Positions 8,393 through 16,102 of a DNA stretch of 40,823 nt are shown one piece after another. Position numbers and translations under genes: made by a program. Origin of the DNA: Nocardia suismassiliense (GTDB taxonomy: Bacteria; Actinomycetota; Actinomycetes; Mycobacteriales; Mycobacteriaceae). The DNA lies in the NCBI RefSeq assembly GCF_900269665.1, contig NZ_LT985361.1, positions 187,062 to 227,884 on the forward strand, written 5' to 3'. Each line of letters begins with the position of its first letter. Within the stretch, counting starts at the first letter, position 1. A model generated the notes under the pieces. That model saw nothing but the letters and a program-made list of their open reading frames with translations, did not search any database and was not told where the DNA came from.

Positions 8393-10459
8393 TTACGCGC
8401 CGATCCGGCCGCCGTTCTTCTTCCAGACGACCGCGACCGAGGCGCGCGGCTGGGCGGTGCCGCCATCGGGCCAGTGCGACAACGGGGTCTCCGGCGTCGC
8501 GTCGTCGGCCTCACCGGGATGCTGCACGCACACCAGGACGCGCGACTCGGTGACCACCGGGCCACACGTCTCGGCGCCGCGCGGCACGGTCAGGAACTGT
8601 TTGGTCGCACCACGATTCGGGCCGTCGAGCACCACCGAGAACAGGCCGTCATTGGACTTGAGGGCATTGCCGTCGGTGGAGATCCACAGGTTGCCGTAGG
8701 GATCGAAGGCCAGGTTGTCCGGGCAGGAGATCGGGCTGACCTTGGACTTGTCGAAGCCGGCGAAGTAGGTGTCGGCGGCGTTCGGATCACCGCAGACCAG
8801 CAGCAGCGACCAGGTGAACTTGGTGCCGGTGTGGTCGTCGTCGATCTCGAGGATCTGGCCGTTCTTGTTCAGGTTGCGCGGGTTCGCCTCGTCCGGCCCC
8901 TGCTTGCCGTCCTTGCCGCGGTTGTCGTTGTTGGTCAGCGCCACATACACCTTGCCGGTGTACGGGTTGGCCTCGAAGTCTTCCGGGCGGTCCATCTTGG
9001 TGGCGCCGACCTTGTCCGCGGCCAGCCGGGTGAACACCGCGACCTCCTCCGCGCTCATGCCCTCGACCAGCGACTTGCCCTTGCCGTCCGCGCCGGTCTC
9101 CAGCAGCGGAAGCCATTGGCCGGTACCGGTGAAACCCTGGTCCGAGGGCTTGGCGCCGGTGCCGTCGATCTTGTCGGCGTGGTCGCCGGTCAGCTTCGCC
9201 ACGTACAGCGTGCCCGCATCCAGGATGGTCAGGTTGTGCCGCATGCTCGACGCACCGCTGCCCGACTGCACCTTGCGCGTGGACACGAATTTGTACATGT
9301 AGTCGAACTTTTCGTCGTCGCCGGTGTAGGAGACGACGTCACCGCTCTCGGTGACGTAGATGCTGGCGCCCTCGTGCTTGAGCCTGCCCATCGCGGTGTG
9401 CTTGATCGGCGTCGAGGCAGGATCCCACGGGTCGATCTCGACGACATAACCGAATCGGTTGGCCTCGTTCGGTTCCTGCGCGACGTCGAAGCGCTTGTCG
9501 GTGCGCTCCCAGCCGTTGGGCGTCTTGCCCGCGGTGAAGCCGTACCGCTTGAGCCGGGCCGCGACGGTGGCTTCGGTGGCCTTGTCGCCGTTGGCGAAGT
9601 AGCCGTTGAAGTTCTCTTCACCGGAAAGCACGGTGCCCCAGGGCGTTACGCCGCCCGCGCAGTTGGCGATGGTGCCGAGCACCTTGGTGCCGGTGGGATC
9701 CGCGGCGGTCTTGACCAGGTCGCTGCCCGCGGCAGGCCCGGTGAGCTGGAACTCGGTGGTCGCGGTGATCCTGCGGTTGTACTTGCCGAAGGCCGGCACC
9801 AGCTTGCCCGTGCCCGGCTCGCCGCGCACCTCGACGACGCTCAGGCCGTGCGCCGCCTGGGTGATCGCGATCTGCTCGTCGGTCGGCGCTTCCTTGTCGT
9901 AGCCGCGGAACATGTGCGGGCCGGTGGTGTACTCGTGGTTGACCACGAGCAGGAAGGCGTTGGGCTGCCCCTCGATCGGGAGCAGCGCGGCGAAGTCGTT
10001 GTTGTAACCGAACTGCTTGGCCTGCGCGGCGGCCGACTGCTTGTCGAAGTCGAAGGCGGGCGCATCGGCGAAGATCGGGTCACCCCAGCGGATCACGACG
10101 GACTGGTCGTAGCCGTCCGGGATCACGATGGCGTCCTCTTTGTTCGGCGCGACCGCCGCGAACTCGGTACCGGTGCCGGGCGGACCACTCGGCGACGGAG
10201 AAGCGGAACCCGCCTTGTCGACATCATCTCCGCAAGCAGCGAGCACACTGCCCGCGCCAACCGCGAGCACGGCCGCCGCGCCGCCCTTGATCAGTCCGCG
10301 CCGATTCAGGGAACTGACGATATCGCCGAAGTACGCACCACCGGAGGTGTTGGGCACCTCGTGGAAACAGGCGTTCGCGCATTTGTATTCGCAGGTCACC
10401 GAAGCTCGTGCGGATTGCCCGTCGTGCTTCACGAAGAGGGCGAGGGGGATCAGGCTCAC
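8393..10459 (-). CDS. phoX: PhoX-family alkaline phosphatase, Tat-exported lipoprotein
   Basis: A 688-residue PhoX-type phosphatase, which releases phosphate from organic esters outside the membrane using calcium and iron cofactors. The N-terminus (SLIPLALFVKHDGQSARAS, then CEYKCANACFHEVPN) is the cysteine-containing leader typical of actinobacterial PhoX. At about residue 50 comes a twin-arginine motif, LNRRGLIKGG, a hydrophobic run, and a lipobox, LAAC, so the mature protein is probably lipid-anchored. Inside are PhoX signatures such as NCAGGVTPWGTVLSGEENF, PEDFEANP, ALTNND and DNLAFDPYGNLWISTDGN. The GTG at 10459 gives the family-like N-terminus; 20 further upstream codons are open but overlap the candidate PHO box. 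Confidence 0.92.
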   Translation of the reverse strand: MSLIPLALFVKHDGQSARASVTCEYKCANACFHEVPNTSGGAYFGDIVSSLNRRGLIKGGAAAVLAVGAGSVLAACGDDVDKAGSASPSPSGPPGTGTEFAAVAPNKEDAIVIPDGYDQSVVIRWGDPIFADAPAFDFDKQSAAAQAKQFGYNNDFAALLPIEGQPNAFLLVVNHEYTTGPHMFRGYDKEAPTDEQIAITQAAHGLSVVEVRGEPGTGKLVPAFGKYNRRITATTEFQLTGPAAGSDLVKTAADPTGTKVLGTIANCAGGVTPWGTVLSGEENFNGYFANGDKATEATVAARLKRYGFTAGKTPNGWERTDKRFDVAQEPNEANRFGYVVEIDPWDPASTPIKHTAMGRLKHEGASIYVTESGDVVSYTGDDEKFDYMYKFVSTRKVQSGSGASSMRHNLTILDAGTLYVAKLTGDHADKIDGTGAKPSDQGFTGTGQWLPLLETGADGKGKSLVEGMSAEEVAVFTRLAADKVGATKMDRPEDFEANPYTGKVYVALTNNDNRGKDGKQGPDEANPRNLNKNGQILEIDDDHTGTKFTWSLLLVCGDPNAADTYFAGFDKSKVSPISCPDNLAFDPYGNLWISTDGNALKSNDGLFSVVLDGPNRGATKQFLTVPRGAETCGPVVTESRVLVCVQHPGEADDATPETPLSHWPDGGTAQPRASVAVVWKKNGGRIGA

Positions 10460-10466
10460 GGCCGAA

Positions 10467-10509
10467 CCGTAAACGACCCGGACAATCCGGAAACGACGTA
10501 AAGGTGAAC
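10467..10509 (-). promoter_or_regulatory. candidate PhoP-type repeats before phoX
   Basis: Reading towards phoX, GTTCACCTTTA (10509-10499) matches a PHO-box repeat unit (GTTCACC type). It is followed by the direct repeats GTCGTTTCCGG (10497-10487) and GTCGTTTACGG (10477-10467), which are 20 bases apart, near two helical turns. This fits a response-regulator site over the promoter of a phosphate-scavenging gene. It is a pattern match only; only one unit resembles the known box well. Confidence 0.35.
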
Positions 10510-10565
10510 AGCTGACCAATTAGGGAACCCTCAGTTGTGCTGGCAACCACTCCGCACACACGAAG

Positions 10566-10599
10566 GCCGCGTCGTTCGAGAAGCTCGAAACAACGCGGC
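10566..10599 (-). terminator. stem-loop after the 10613-11413 gene
   Basis: GCCGCGTCGTTCGAG (10566-10580) pairs with CTCGAAACAACGCGGC (10584-10599) with one bulge and a 3-base loop. It begins 14 bases past the stop of the minus-strand membrane-protein gene. Confidence 0.65.
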
Positions 10600-10612
10600 A
10601 TTCGGTGCGGCG

Positions 10613-11413
10613 CTAGGCATTCACCGCAAGGGCGATGACGACCTCTTGCTCGTGCTCCGGCAGGTAGTGCACCCGCAGGATGCGTCCCACCTGCACCTGC
10701 CCGACAGTGCTCGGTGCGAGGAACTTTTCCACGCGGGTGCCGAAGGTCGATCCGTCCGGCCGGGTGACGACCAGCCCGAGCGCGATCTTCGAGTGCCCGT
10801 CCCGGATCTCGCCGGTGACCGACAGCGACTGCACCACCGCCTGGGTGGCGATGCCGCGCTCGGCGATGTCGAGCTTGTGCCGGGTGGTGATGCCCTTGCG
10901 GATCATCGACTCGTTCATCGCCTGCTGCGCCATGGATGCGTCGCCCGACATATCCACCTCGACCTTGTCGGTCCGGCCGGGCAGGTAGCGCACCGGCAGC
11001 ACCACCCCCGGTTGCAGCAGCGCCAATTCCGTCAGCGGCACAATCATTTTCGCCGCGGCGGTGAAGGTCTTCCCGTCGATACCCTCGACGCTGAACTGGA
11101 TGCGCACCTGCGGTTGGTCGTTGACGGTCACGCCGGTCTGCGCGAACGAGGTGATGGTGCCGAGCCCGACCAGGCCGTCGCGGAACTCGGCGCTGTTGCG
11201 ACCGGTGAAGGCCGCCATGACGCCGTCGCCGGTGAAGGCGAAGACCATGGGGACGAGGGTGAGCGCGAGCATCGGCAGCACCAGCTGCCAGCCGAGCCAG
11301 CCCATCCCGGTCGGCTCGTAGGCCGACGAGCTGGTGTATGTAAGGCCGTGCAGGAGGTAGTAGCCGACGGCCAGGGCGGCGAGTGCGACGGTGATCCAGC
11401 GGATGTTTTTCAT
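10613..11413 (-). CDS. conserved two-helix membrane protein of unknown function
   Basis: A 266-residue protein that I do not recognise. The chosen ATG (11413) has AAGGA five bases upstream; a longer open frame to 11515 runs through the terminator of the gene before it and is unlikely. Two membrane helices lie at about residues 6-24 and 42-62 (WLGWQLVLPMLALTLVPMVF). The remaining 200 residues are soluble with two similar halves: each carries a beta-rich module that ends in a VxVRYLPGxxDKVEV or LRVHYLPEHEQEVVI motif, so it may contain a duplicated domain (first near residues 95-165, second near 190-262). It follows the LpqH-like gene on the same strand but is separated from it by a terminator. 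Confidence 0.7.
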   Translation of the reverse strand: MKNIRWITVALAALAVGYYLLHGLTYTSSSAYEPTGMGWLGWQLVLPMLALTLVPMVFAFTGDGVMAAFTGRNSAEFRDGLVGLGTITSFAQTGVTVNDQPQVRIQFSVEGIDGKTFTAAAKMIVPLTELALLQPGVVLPVRYLPGRTDKVEVDMSGDASMAQQAMNESMIRKGITTRHKLDIAERGIATQAVVQSLSVTGEIRDGHSKIALGLVVTRPDGSTFGTRVEKFLAPSTVGQVQVGRILRVHYLPEHEQEVVIALAVNA

Positions 11414-11452
11414 GATGTTCCTTGATGATTCGAGAAGTTCGGTGCCGATGTC

Positions 11453-11481
11453 GGCCCGCTCGAGCAGAACTCGAGCGGGCC
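11453..11481 (-). terminator. terminator of the LpqH-like gene
   Basis: A perfect 12-bp stem GGCCCGCTCGAG (11453-11464) and CTCGAGCGGGCC (11470-11481) with a 5-base loop, 46 bases after the lipoprotein stop and before the next gene on that strand. Confidence 0.75.
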
Positions 11482-11526
11482 GGGGACGGTTGCGGTCTGG
11501 GACCTGCGCGCTCACAAGCGCTGTGA

Positions 11527-12057
11527 TCAGCCGCCGACGACGGTCGAGCAGGCGAAGGTGATGTCGAACTTCGACGTCTTCGGGCCGGCCAGCGGGTTGG
11601 CCAGGTCGGCGCTGACGCCTTCACCGGTCACCTTGTAGGTGTTGCCGTCCTTGGTGAGCTCGGCCGAGCCGCCCGGCATCCCGTTGCCGTAGCCGATCGC
11701 GTACGGCTGGCCCGCGTCGCCGCCCTTGCTGCCCGCGATACCCACCGCCTGCACGGTGTCGGTGCCGGTGATGGTGGCGCTGACCGAGAGGTTGCCGTAA
11801 GCGGCGTTGGCGGCGTCGGTCAGCGCGAGGGCCAGGGTGCCGCCCTGCTTGGCGCAGGTGGTGGTGAACGTCGCGTCGAACGCCTTGCCGTCGACCGAGG
11901 CGGCGGACTTGCCCGACGGCGCCGGCGCGGCCTGCGGGGCGGGGGCGGCCGAGGACTTGGCCGGGGCGCTGCTCGCGTTGTCGCTGCACCCGGTGACGAA
12001 GAGGGCGGCAGCGGCGGCGGAAGCGACGAGGGCTGCGGTGACAGACTTGGTGTTCAT
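11527..12057 (-). CDS. LpqH-like (19-kDa antigen family) lipoprotein
   Basis: A 176-residue exported lipoprotein. The signal peptide ends in the lipobox VTGC with Cys24 as lipidation site, followed by an Ala/Pro/Ser-rich linker to about residue 55. The folded domain begins AFDATFTTTCAKQGGTL and ends FDITFACSTVVGG, with the two cysteines (about residues 69 and 170) placed as in LpqH-family proteins, where they form a disulfide. In mycobacteria LpqH is a surface lipoprotein recognised by TLR2. The ATG has a clear AGGAG six bases upstream. It is divergently transcribed from the CHAT operon; 127 bases separate the two starts. Confidence 0.85.
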   Translation of the reverse strand: MNTKSVTAALVASAAAAALFVTGCSDNASSAPAKSSAAPAPQAAPAPSGKSAASVDGKAFDATFTTTCAKQGGTLALALTDAANAAYGNLSVSATITGTDTVQAVGIAGSKGGDAGQPYAIGYGNGMPGGSAELTKDGNTYKVTGEGVSADLANPLAGPKTSKFDITFACSTVVGG

Positions 12058-12161
12058 GGTTTCTCCTGAGTTCGTTCGGCCCTGGGTGTCTGGGCCGATA
12101 CGAGAAAGGTAGGAACGGTTCGCGGCCTACCGATCCCAGGTTTTGCCGGGGTCGAATCGCA

Positions 12162-12167
12162 TATAAG
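12162..12167 (+). promoter_or_regulatory. candidate -10 element of the CHAT operon
   Basis: TATAAG lies 17 bases before the ATG at 12185, which predicts a leader of only about 10 bases. No Shine-Dalgarno sequence precedes that ATG, so the first gene may be translated from a nearly leaderless mRNA, common in actinobacteria. No good -35 box is visible (GGTTTT at the right distance), so the promoter may need an activator. Confidence 0.35.
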
Positions 12168-12184
12168 TCCGTTAACCTGGTCGA

Positions 12185-13558
12185 ATGCGACGACCGCGCG
12201 CCATGGTGCTCGACGAGGTGTGGCGCAAGCTCGACGGCGTCGAACCGCTCAGCGGTCCGCACGGCGGGCCGTTGCGCCGCACGGTGAAACTGATCCTCGA
12301 TCCGCTGGTGATCCGGCCGGTGCAGCATCCCGCGTGCGCCGGTCCCGTCGTGACGGCCGACGGCGCGGTGCTGCTCGCCGCCAGGGTGCACGCCGCGGCG
12401 GACGTGCTGCACGCGACGGCGGCCTGGTTCATGCTGCTCAAGCAGGTACGGCGGGCACTACGGATCACCGAGGGCAACCCGCAGGATGTGTACTTCCAGC
12501 GCTGTTTCGAGTTGGCGACGACCCGGGGCATGCCGGATACGGTGCGGGACCGGGCGGTAGCCGAAGCGACGCTGCGCGACGTGCACGAGTACGCGGCGGG
12601 CCGCACCACTCAGGCGTTGAAAGAGTATGTCGCCGAACGGGCTCCGGAGCTGGCCGGTCTGATCGAGGTCGCTTGGCGCCGACGGCCGGTGGCGGGTCCG
12701 GCGGGCGGTGACCACAGCGCGGCGTGCACCGCGTTGCTCGACGCCTGCGCCGCCGCGCGGCTCGGGCAGCAGCGGGACAACGGGCAGGCGGACTGGGATC
12801 GGCTGGTCGCCGGGCATGCGGGAACTCATGCCGGAATACGGCTGTGGCGCAACGAATCCGGCTACTCGGCAGCTGAATTGGGGCTGACCATGCATGTCGT
12901 GCCGCAGTCCCCCGCGGTCGGTGCGTCGGCCTCGACCTCGACCCTGGGGCTGCCGTTCGATCGCACTGTCTACGAACGAGTGTTCACGGCACTACAGGCT
13001 TCCAGCGAACGTGCTGAACTGCCGACTGTTCCGGAGTTGGTGGCCGCCGAGATCGCCCGGAGTTGTGCGCCATGGGCGCTGTTGGACGAGACGCTGCGGG
13101 TGGCCGCGACGGTCGGGGTCGCGCTGGCGAACGGGCTCGCGCCGATCGAACCCGCTGCTCGCGGCCGGCTTGCCGAGGCCGGCATCGCCCTTGTGGCAGT
13201 GCAGGATTCGACGGAGACCACGGCGCATCGGGTCATCAACAGCCGGTGGCAGCGTGAGGCTTACGTGTTACAGGCCCGACGACTGGTGGTGCGGGTCGGC
13301 ACCGAGTCGCCGCCGACCGGTCCGCTCGCCGCGATCGCCACCGAATTGTGTACACCGTGGCGTCCGTACCTGCGGCGACTGTGGGTTCGCCTGCACGGGC
13401 GCGATGTGCGCGAGTTCGCGGTGTACGACCCGGACGAGCTGTGGGATCTGCTCGACGGCGTGGCGCGCTCGGTCATCCTCGATCATCGGACGCGGGTCAA
13501 GCAGGCGTTGAGCGCCATTGCGGCCGAATCGGATTCGACGGAATCGAGGGCGAGCTGA
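12185..13558 (+). CDS. CHAT operon gene 1, unrecognised 457-residue protein
   Basis: I do not recognise this protein. It is soluble, with no signal peptide or membrane segment, and mostly helical in character. The first 180 residues include an Ala-rich helical segment (ARVHAAADVLHATAAWFML) and a block ending EYVAERAPELAGLIEVAWRR. After a central stretch the C-terminal part carries RLVVRVGTESP and a WRPYLRRLWVRLHGRDVREF block. The chain ends in an acidic tail, IAAESDSTESRAS, that resembles the tail of the next gene's product. The stop overlaps the next start (TGATG at 13556-13560), so the pair is probably translationally coupled. An internal Met (MVLDEVW, codon 7) is an alternative start. Operon position implies a role with the TPR and CHAT proteins, possibly as regulator or substrate. 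Confidence 0.85.
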   Translation: MRRPRAMVLDEVWRKLDGVEPLSGPHGGPLRRTVKLILDPLVIRPVQHPACAGPVVTADGAVLLAARVHAAADVLHATAAWFMLLKQVRRALRITEGNPQDVYFQRCFELATTRGMPDTVRDRAVAEATLRDVHEYAAGRTTQALKEYVAERAPELAGLIEVAWRRRPVAGPAGGDHSAACTALLDACAAARLGQQRDNGQADWDRLVAGHAGTHAGIRLWRNESGYSAAELGLTMHVVPQSPAVGASASTSTLGLPFDRTVYERVFTALQASSERAELPTVPELVAAEIARSCAPWALLDETLRVAATVGVALANGLAPIEPAARGRLAEAGIALVAVQDSTETTAHRVINSRWQREAYVLQARRLVVRVGTESPPTGPLAAIATELCTPWRPYLRRLWVRLHGRDVREFAVYDPDELWDLLDGVARSVILDHRTRVKQALSAIAAESDSTESRAS

Positions 13559-14580
13559 TGACCGGCACGGTGCAGGTTCGGCAGGCGGCCGACGGGCTGT
13601 GGATCATCGGGCCCGAAGGAGCGCCGACCGTTCTCGACGCGGCGGCGGCCATCGACGTGCTGGTCCTGGAGGCGGCGGGCGGGCACCTCACCTGGAGTCT
13701 GCTTGCCGGTCAGTCGACTCCGGCAGCGGTGCTCGATGATGTGAAGCTCGCGCAAGAGTGGCTCTGGGCAGTCTTCGGTGAGCAGGTCGCGCTGGCGGTC
13801 GACGCGGGGGAAACCGGGGAACTGGTTGCCGCGCCGGGGATGCCGGAGCTGGTCAGCGATGCGTGGCGACTCGGGTACGCGCACTGGGCGGCACGGTGGT
13901 GGCCCGCATCGATCATCGACGGCATCGCCCCACTGGACGAGCGACTGCTGCGCGCGGAGATCGCGACGCTGTCGGAAGCGTGCGAGCTGATCGTGGACGG
14001 CGCGGACGAGTACATCGAAGTGGCTGACCAGCATGCCGACGAACTGGCTGATATACCCGGCCGGGCAGAGGATTACGCGCTCGCGGCAGGTCCGGCGACC
14101 AGTGTGCCGAGCGGAGCGCTGGTGCTGGCCAGAGGCTCCGGCGGGTGGGACTGGCACCGCTGCCCGCCCGGACTGCTCGACGCTTCGGAGCAGGCGGTGT
14201 CGTGGGAAGTGGTTCGTACGGCCGGAATTACGACGGTCCTGGTGCGGGTGGTTGCCGCAGCGCGTGGCGACGTGCCACCGCATCTGCATCCGTACGCGCT
14301 GGTGCGCACGTCCTCGGCCACCGCCGTGGCGCCACTGACCCTCGCCGGGGACATGTGGGTCGCAGAGGTGCCCGCACCGGAAGGCGCGGAATCCACTGTG
14401 ACAGTGGATGTATATGTGCCGGGTGTCGGCGTCACCGAGCCGGGCAGCCCGGAAATGCGCCGCCGTGTGCGCGATCTCGCCCTGTCGCGGCTGCGTCGCG
14501 CGACGGACCCGCCCGACAATCCCACTGATACTCCCCTGTTGGCGGAAATTGCTGCCGCCGAATCGGATTCGGATTTCTGA
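13558..14580 (+). CDS. CHAT operon gene 2, unrecognised 340-residue protein
   Basis: An unrecognised soluble protein whose ATG overlaps the stop of the gene before it. The N-terminal 90 residues alternate short strands and helices (VQVRQAADGLWIIGPEGAPT). A Trp-rich helical section follows (SDAWRLGYAHWAARWWPAS, about residues 97-120), then an acidic helical stretch rich in Glu/Asp. The last third is strand-rich (TTVLVRVVAAARGDVPPHL and MWVAEVPAPEG) and looks like a beta-sandwich, followed by a basic helix (MRRRVRDLALSRLRRA) and an acidic tail, IAAAESDSDF. The tail shares AESDS with the upstream protein. One base separates its stop from the TPR gene. Function unknown. Confidence 0.85.
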   Translation: MTGTVQVRQAADGLWIIGPEGAPTVLDAAAAIDVLVLEAAGGHLTWSLLAGQSTPAAVLDDVKLAQEWLWAVFGEQVALAVDAGETGELVAAPGMPELVSDAWRLGYAHWAARWWPASIIDGIAPLDERLLRAEIATLSEACELIVDGADEYIEVADQHADELADIPGRAEDYALAAGPATSVPSGALVLARGSGGWDWHRCPPGLLDASEQAVSWEVVRTAGITTVLVRVVAAARGDVPPHLHPYALVRTSSATAVAPLTLAGDMWVAEVPAPEGAESTVTVDVYVPGVGVTEPGSPEMRRRVRDLALSRLRRATDPPDNPTDTPLLAEIAAAESDSDF

Positions 14581-14581
14581 C

Positions 14582-16102
14582 ATGATCGAAGAAGCGCCCG
14601 CCGACGGTCGCGAGCTCCTGGTCGCGGGCGGTGAGGCGTACAGCCGCGGCGACACAGCCGGGGCCCTGAAAATATTCGAGGACGCCGCCCGGACCACCAC
14701 CGGCGACGTCCGCCTCGGCGCCATCGTCAACGCGGCGAGCATGGCGGACGAGCTCGGTGACCACGCCAGATCGCTGAGCCTGTACCGCGAAGCGCTCGCC
14801 GCGATGCCGGTGGACGCGCCACGGTTGCGACCCACCGCGTTGGTCAACATGTCGCAGGCATTGCAGCACCTCGGCGAACTCGACGAAGCGCAAGCGGCAT
14901 TGGAGCAGGCGCGCACATTGCTCGCCGACACCACCGATCAGGGCGTACTACGCGTCTCCTGCCTGCTGTCGCTGACCGCCGTGGCCCTGCATCGGCAGCA
15001 CTGGGCCGACGCCGCCGAACTGGCCACCGAATCTCTGGATGCGGCATGGCGTTTCGCGCCGCACCTGGCCGGGCATCCGCTGATGAACCTTGCCGCAACG
15101 TATTTCGAGACCGGACGCCGTGACCTCGCCGTCGACTTCGCCGGACAGGCGCTCGCCGCGTTCGAGGCGGCGGGTGACCGCAATGCCGTCGCCGAGACCC
15201 AGCAGAACCTCGCCACCATGCTGGTCCGCGTCGAACGTTACGACGAGGCGGAAGCGCCGCTGCGCGCCAGCCAGCAGTATTTCGAGCAGGCCGGGCTCGG
15301 TTACCGCGCCGGAATCGGGCTCAAGACCTTGGCTTTCCTCGCCGAAGGCCGCGAGGATCTCGACCAGGCGCAGCAGCTGTACCGCCGCAGTCTGGCCTAC
15401 TTCGTCGAGTCCGGCGCGGTGCTCGACGCCGCCGACCTGCGCATGCGCCTGTCCACCGTGGCTTTCAAAACCGGCCGGTTCGCCGAGTGCGAGGTCTTGC
15501 TGGCCGAGGCGTTCGGCGCGTATGCCGAACGTGGCCTCGGCCTGCACTGCGCCCAGCTGGACTTCTGGCATGCGACGCTGCTCGACGGTGCCGTCGCCGC
15601 CTCGGACGAGCCCGCACCCGAGCTGCTCGCCCAGGCGGTCGACCTCGCCGTTCCGGCCGCGCTGGCCATCGATGCCGTGCGCTACACCCTGCCCAACGGC
15701 AACCAGCGCGACCAGTGGAACCGCCAGATCGCCGACCCGGCCATGCGATTGGCCTTCCGCTTCGCCTACCTCTCGGGCAACGGGCTGCTCCTCGCCGACC
15801 TGATCGAGACACAATGCGCGGGTACCACTGTGAACATCGATAGATCCGACGGCGGCCGCGCCGTCCGGCTGCCGCTCGAACTGCTCGATCCCCCTGCCGA
15901 TCCCGCCGGACGAGCCGGTACGACCGCGCTCCAGCTGGGTGCCGCGCTGGCCGAAGTCGCGGCGAGCGCGGGCCTTCCGGTGTCGCCGCCGCCACGACTG
16001 GCGCTGGCCGCGGAGGGCCGGATCGCCTTGGACCCCTACATCGCCGCCGCCGAACAACGCTACGGCCGGGTGATCCGCGACAGCCGGGTGCTGACGGTAT
16101 GA
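14582..16102 (+). CDS. CHAT operon gene 3, TPR-repeat protein
   Basis: A 506-residue protein with about eight tetratricopeptide repeats between residues 9 and 345. Clear units include AYSRGDTAGALKIFEDA, ADELGDHARSLSLYREAL, LQHLGELDEAQAALEQA, YFETGRRDLAVDFAGQAL and RVERYDEAEAPLRAS, each with the small-residue and Tyr/Ala/Leu spacing of TPR helices. After the repeats comes AVPAALAIDAVRYTLPNG and MRLAFRFAYLSGNGLLLADL, a module I associate with actinobacterial TPR proteins that sit beside CHAT peptidases. TPRs are protein-docking scaffolds, so this is the likely sensor or adaptor that controls the CHAT enzyme. The stop overlaps the CHAT start by four bases (ATGA, 16099-16102). Confidence 0.9.
   Translation: MIEEAPADGRELLVAGGEAYSRGDTAGALKIFEDAARTTTGDVRLGAIVNAASMADELGDHARSLSLYREALAAMPVDAPRLRPTALVNMSQALQHLGELDEAQAALEQARTLLADTTDQGVLRVSCLLSLTAVALHRQHWADAAELATESLDAAWRFAPHLAGHPLMNLAATYFETGRRDLAVDFAGQALAAFEAAGDRNAVAETQQNLATMLVRVERYDEAEAPLRASQQYFEQAGLGYRAGIGLKTLAFLAEGREDLDQAQQLYRRSLAYFVESGAVLDAADLRMRLSTVAFKTGRFAECEVLLAEAFGAYAERGLGLHCAQLDFWHATLLDGAVAASDEPAPELLAQAVDLAVPAALAIDAVRYTLPNGNQRDQWNRQIADPAMRLAFRFAYLSGNGLLLADLIETQCAGTTVNIDRSDGGRAVRLPLELLDPPADPAGRAGTTALQLGAALAEVAASAGLPVSPPPRLALAAEGRIALDPYIAAAEQRYGRVIRDSRVLTV

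Noticed and set aside
8474..10501. 675-codon plus-strand frame opposite phoX.
   Set aside because: It is the antisense of phoX and shows no domain, while phoX shows family motifs throughout.
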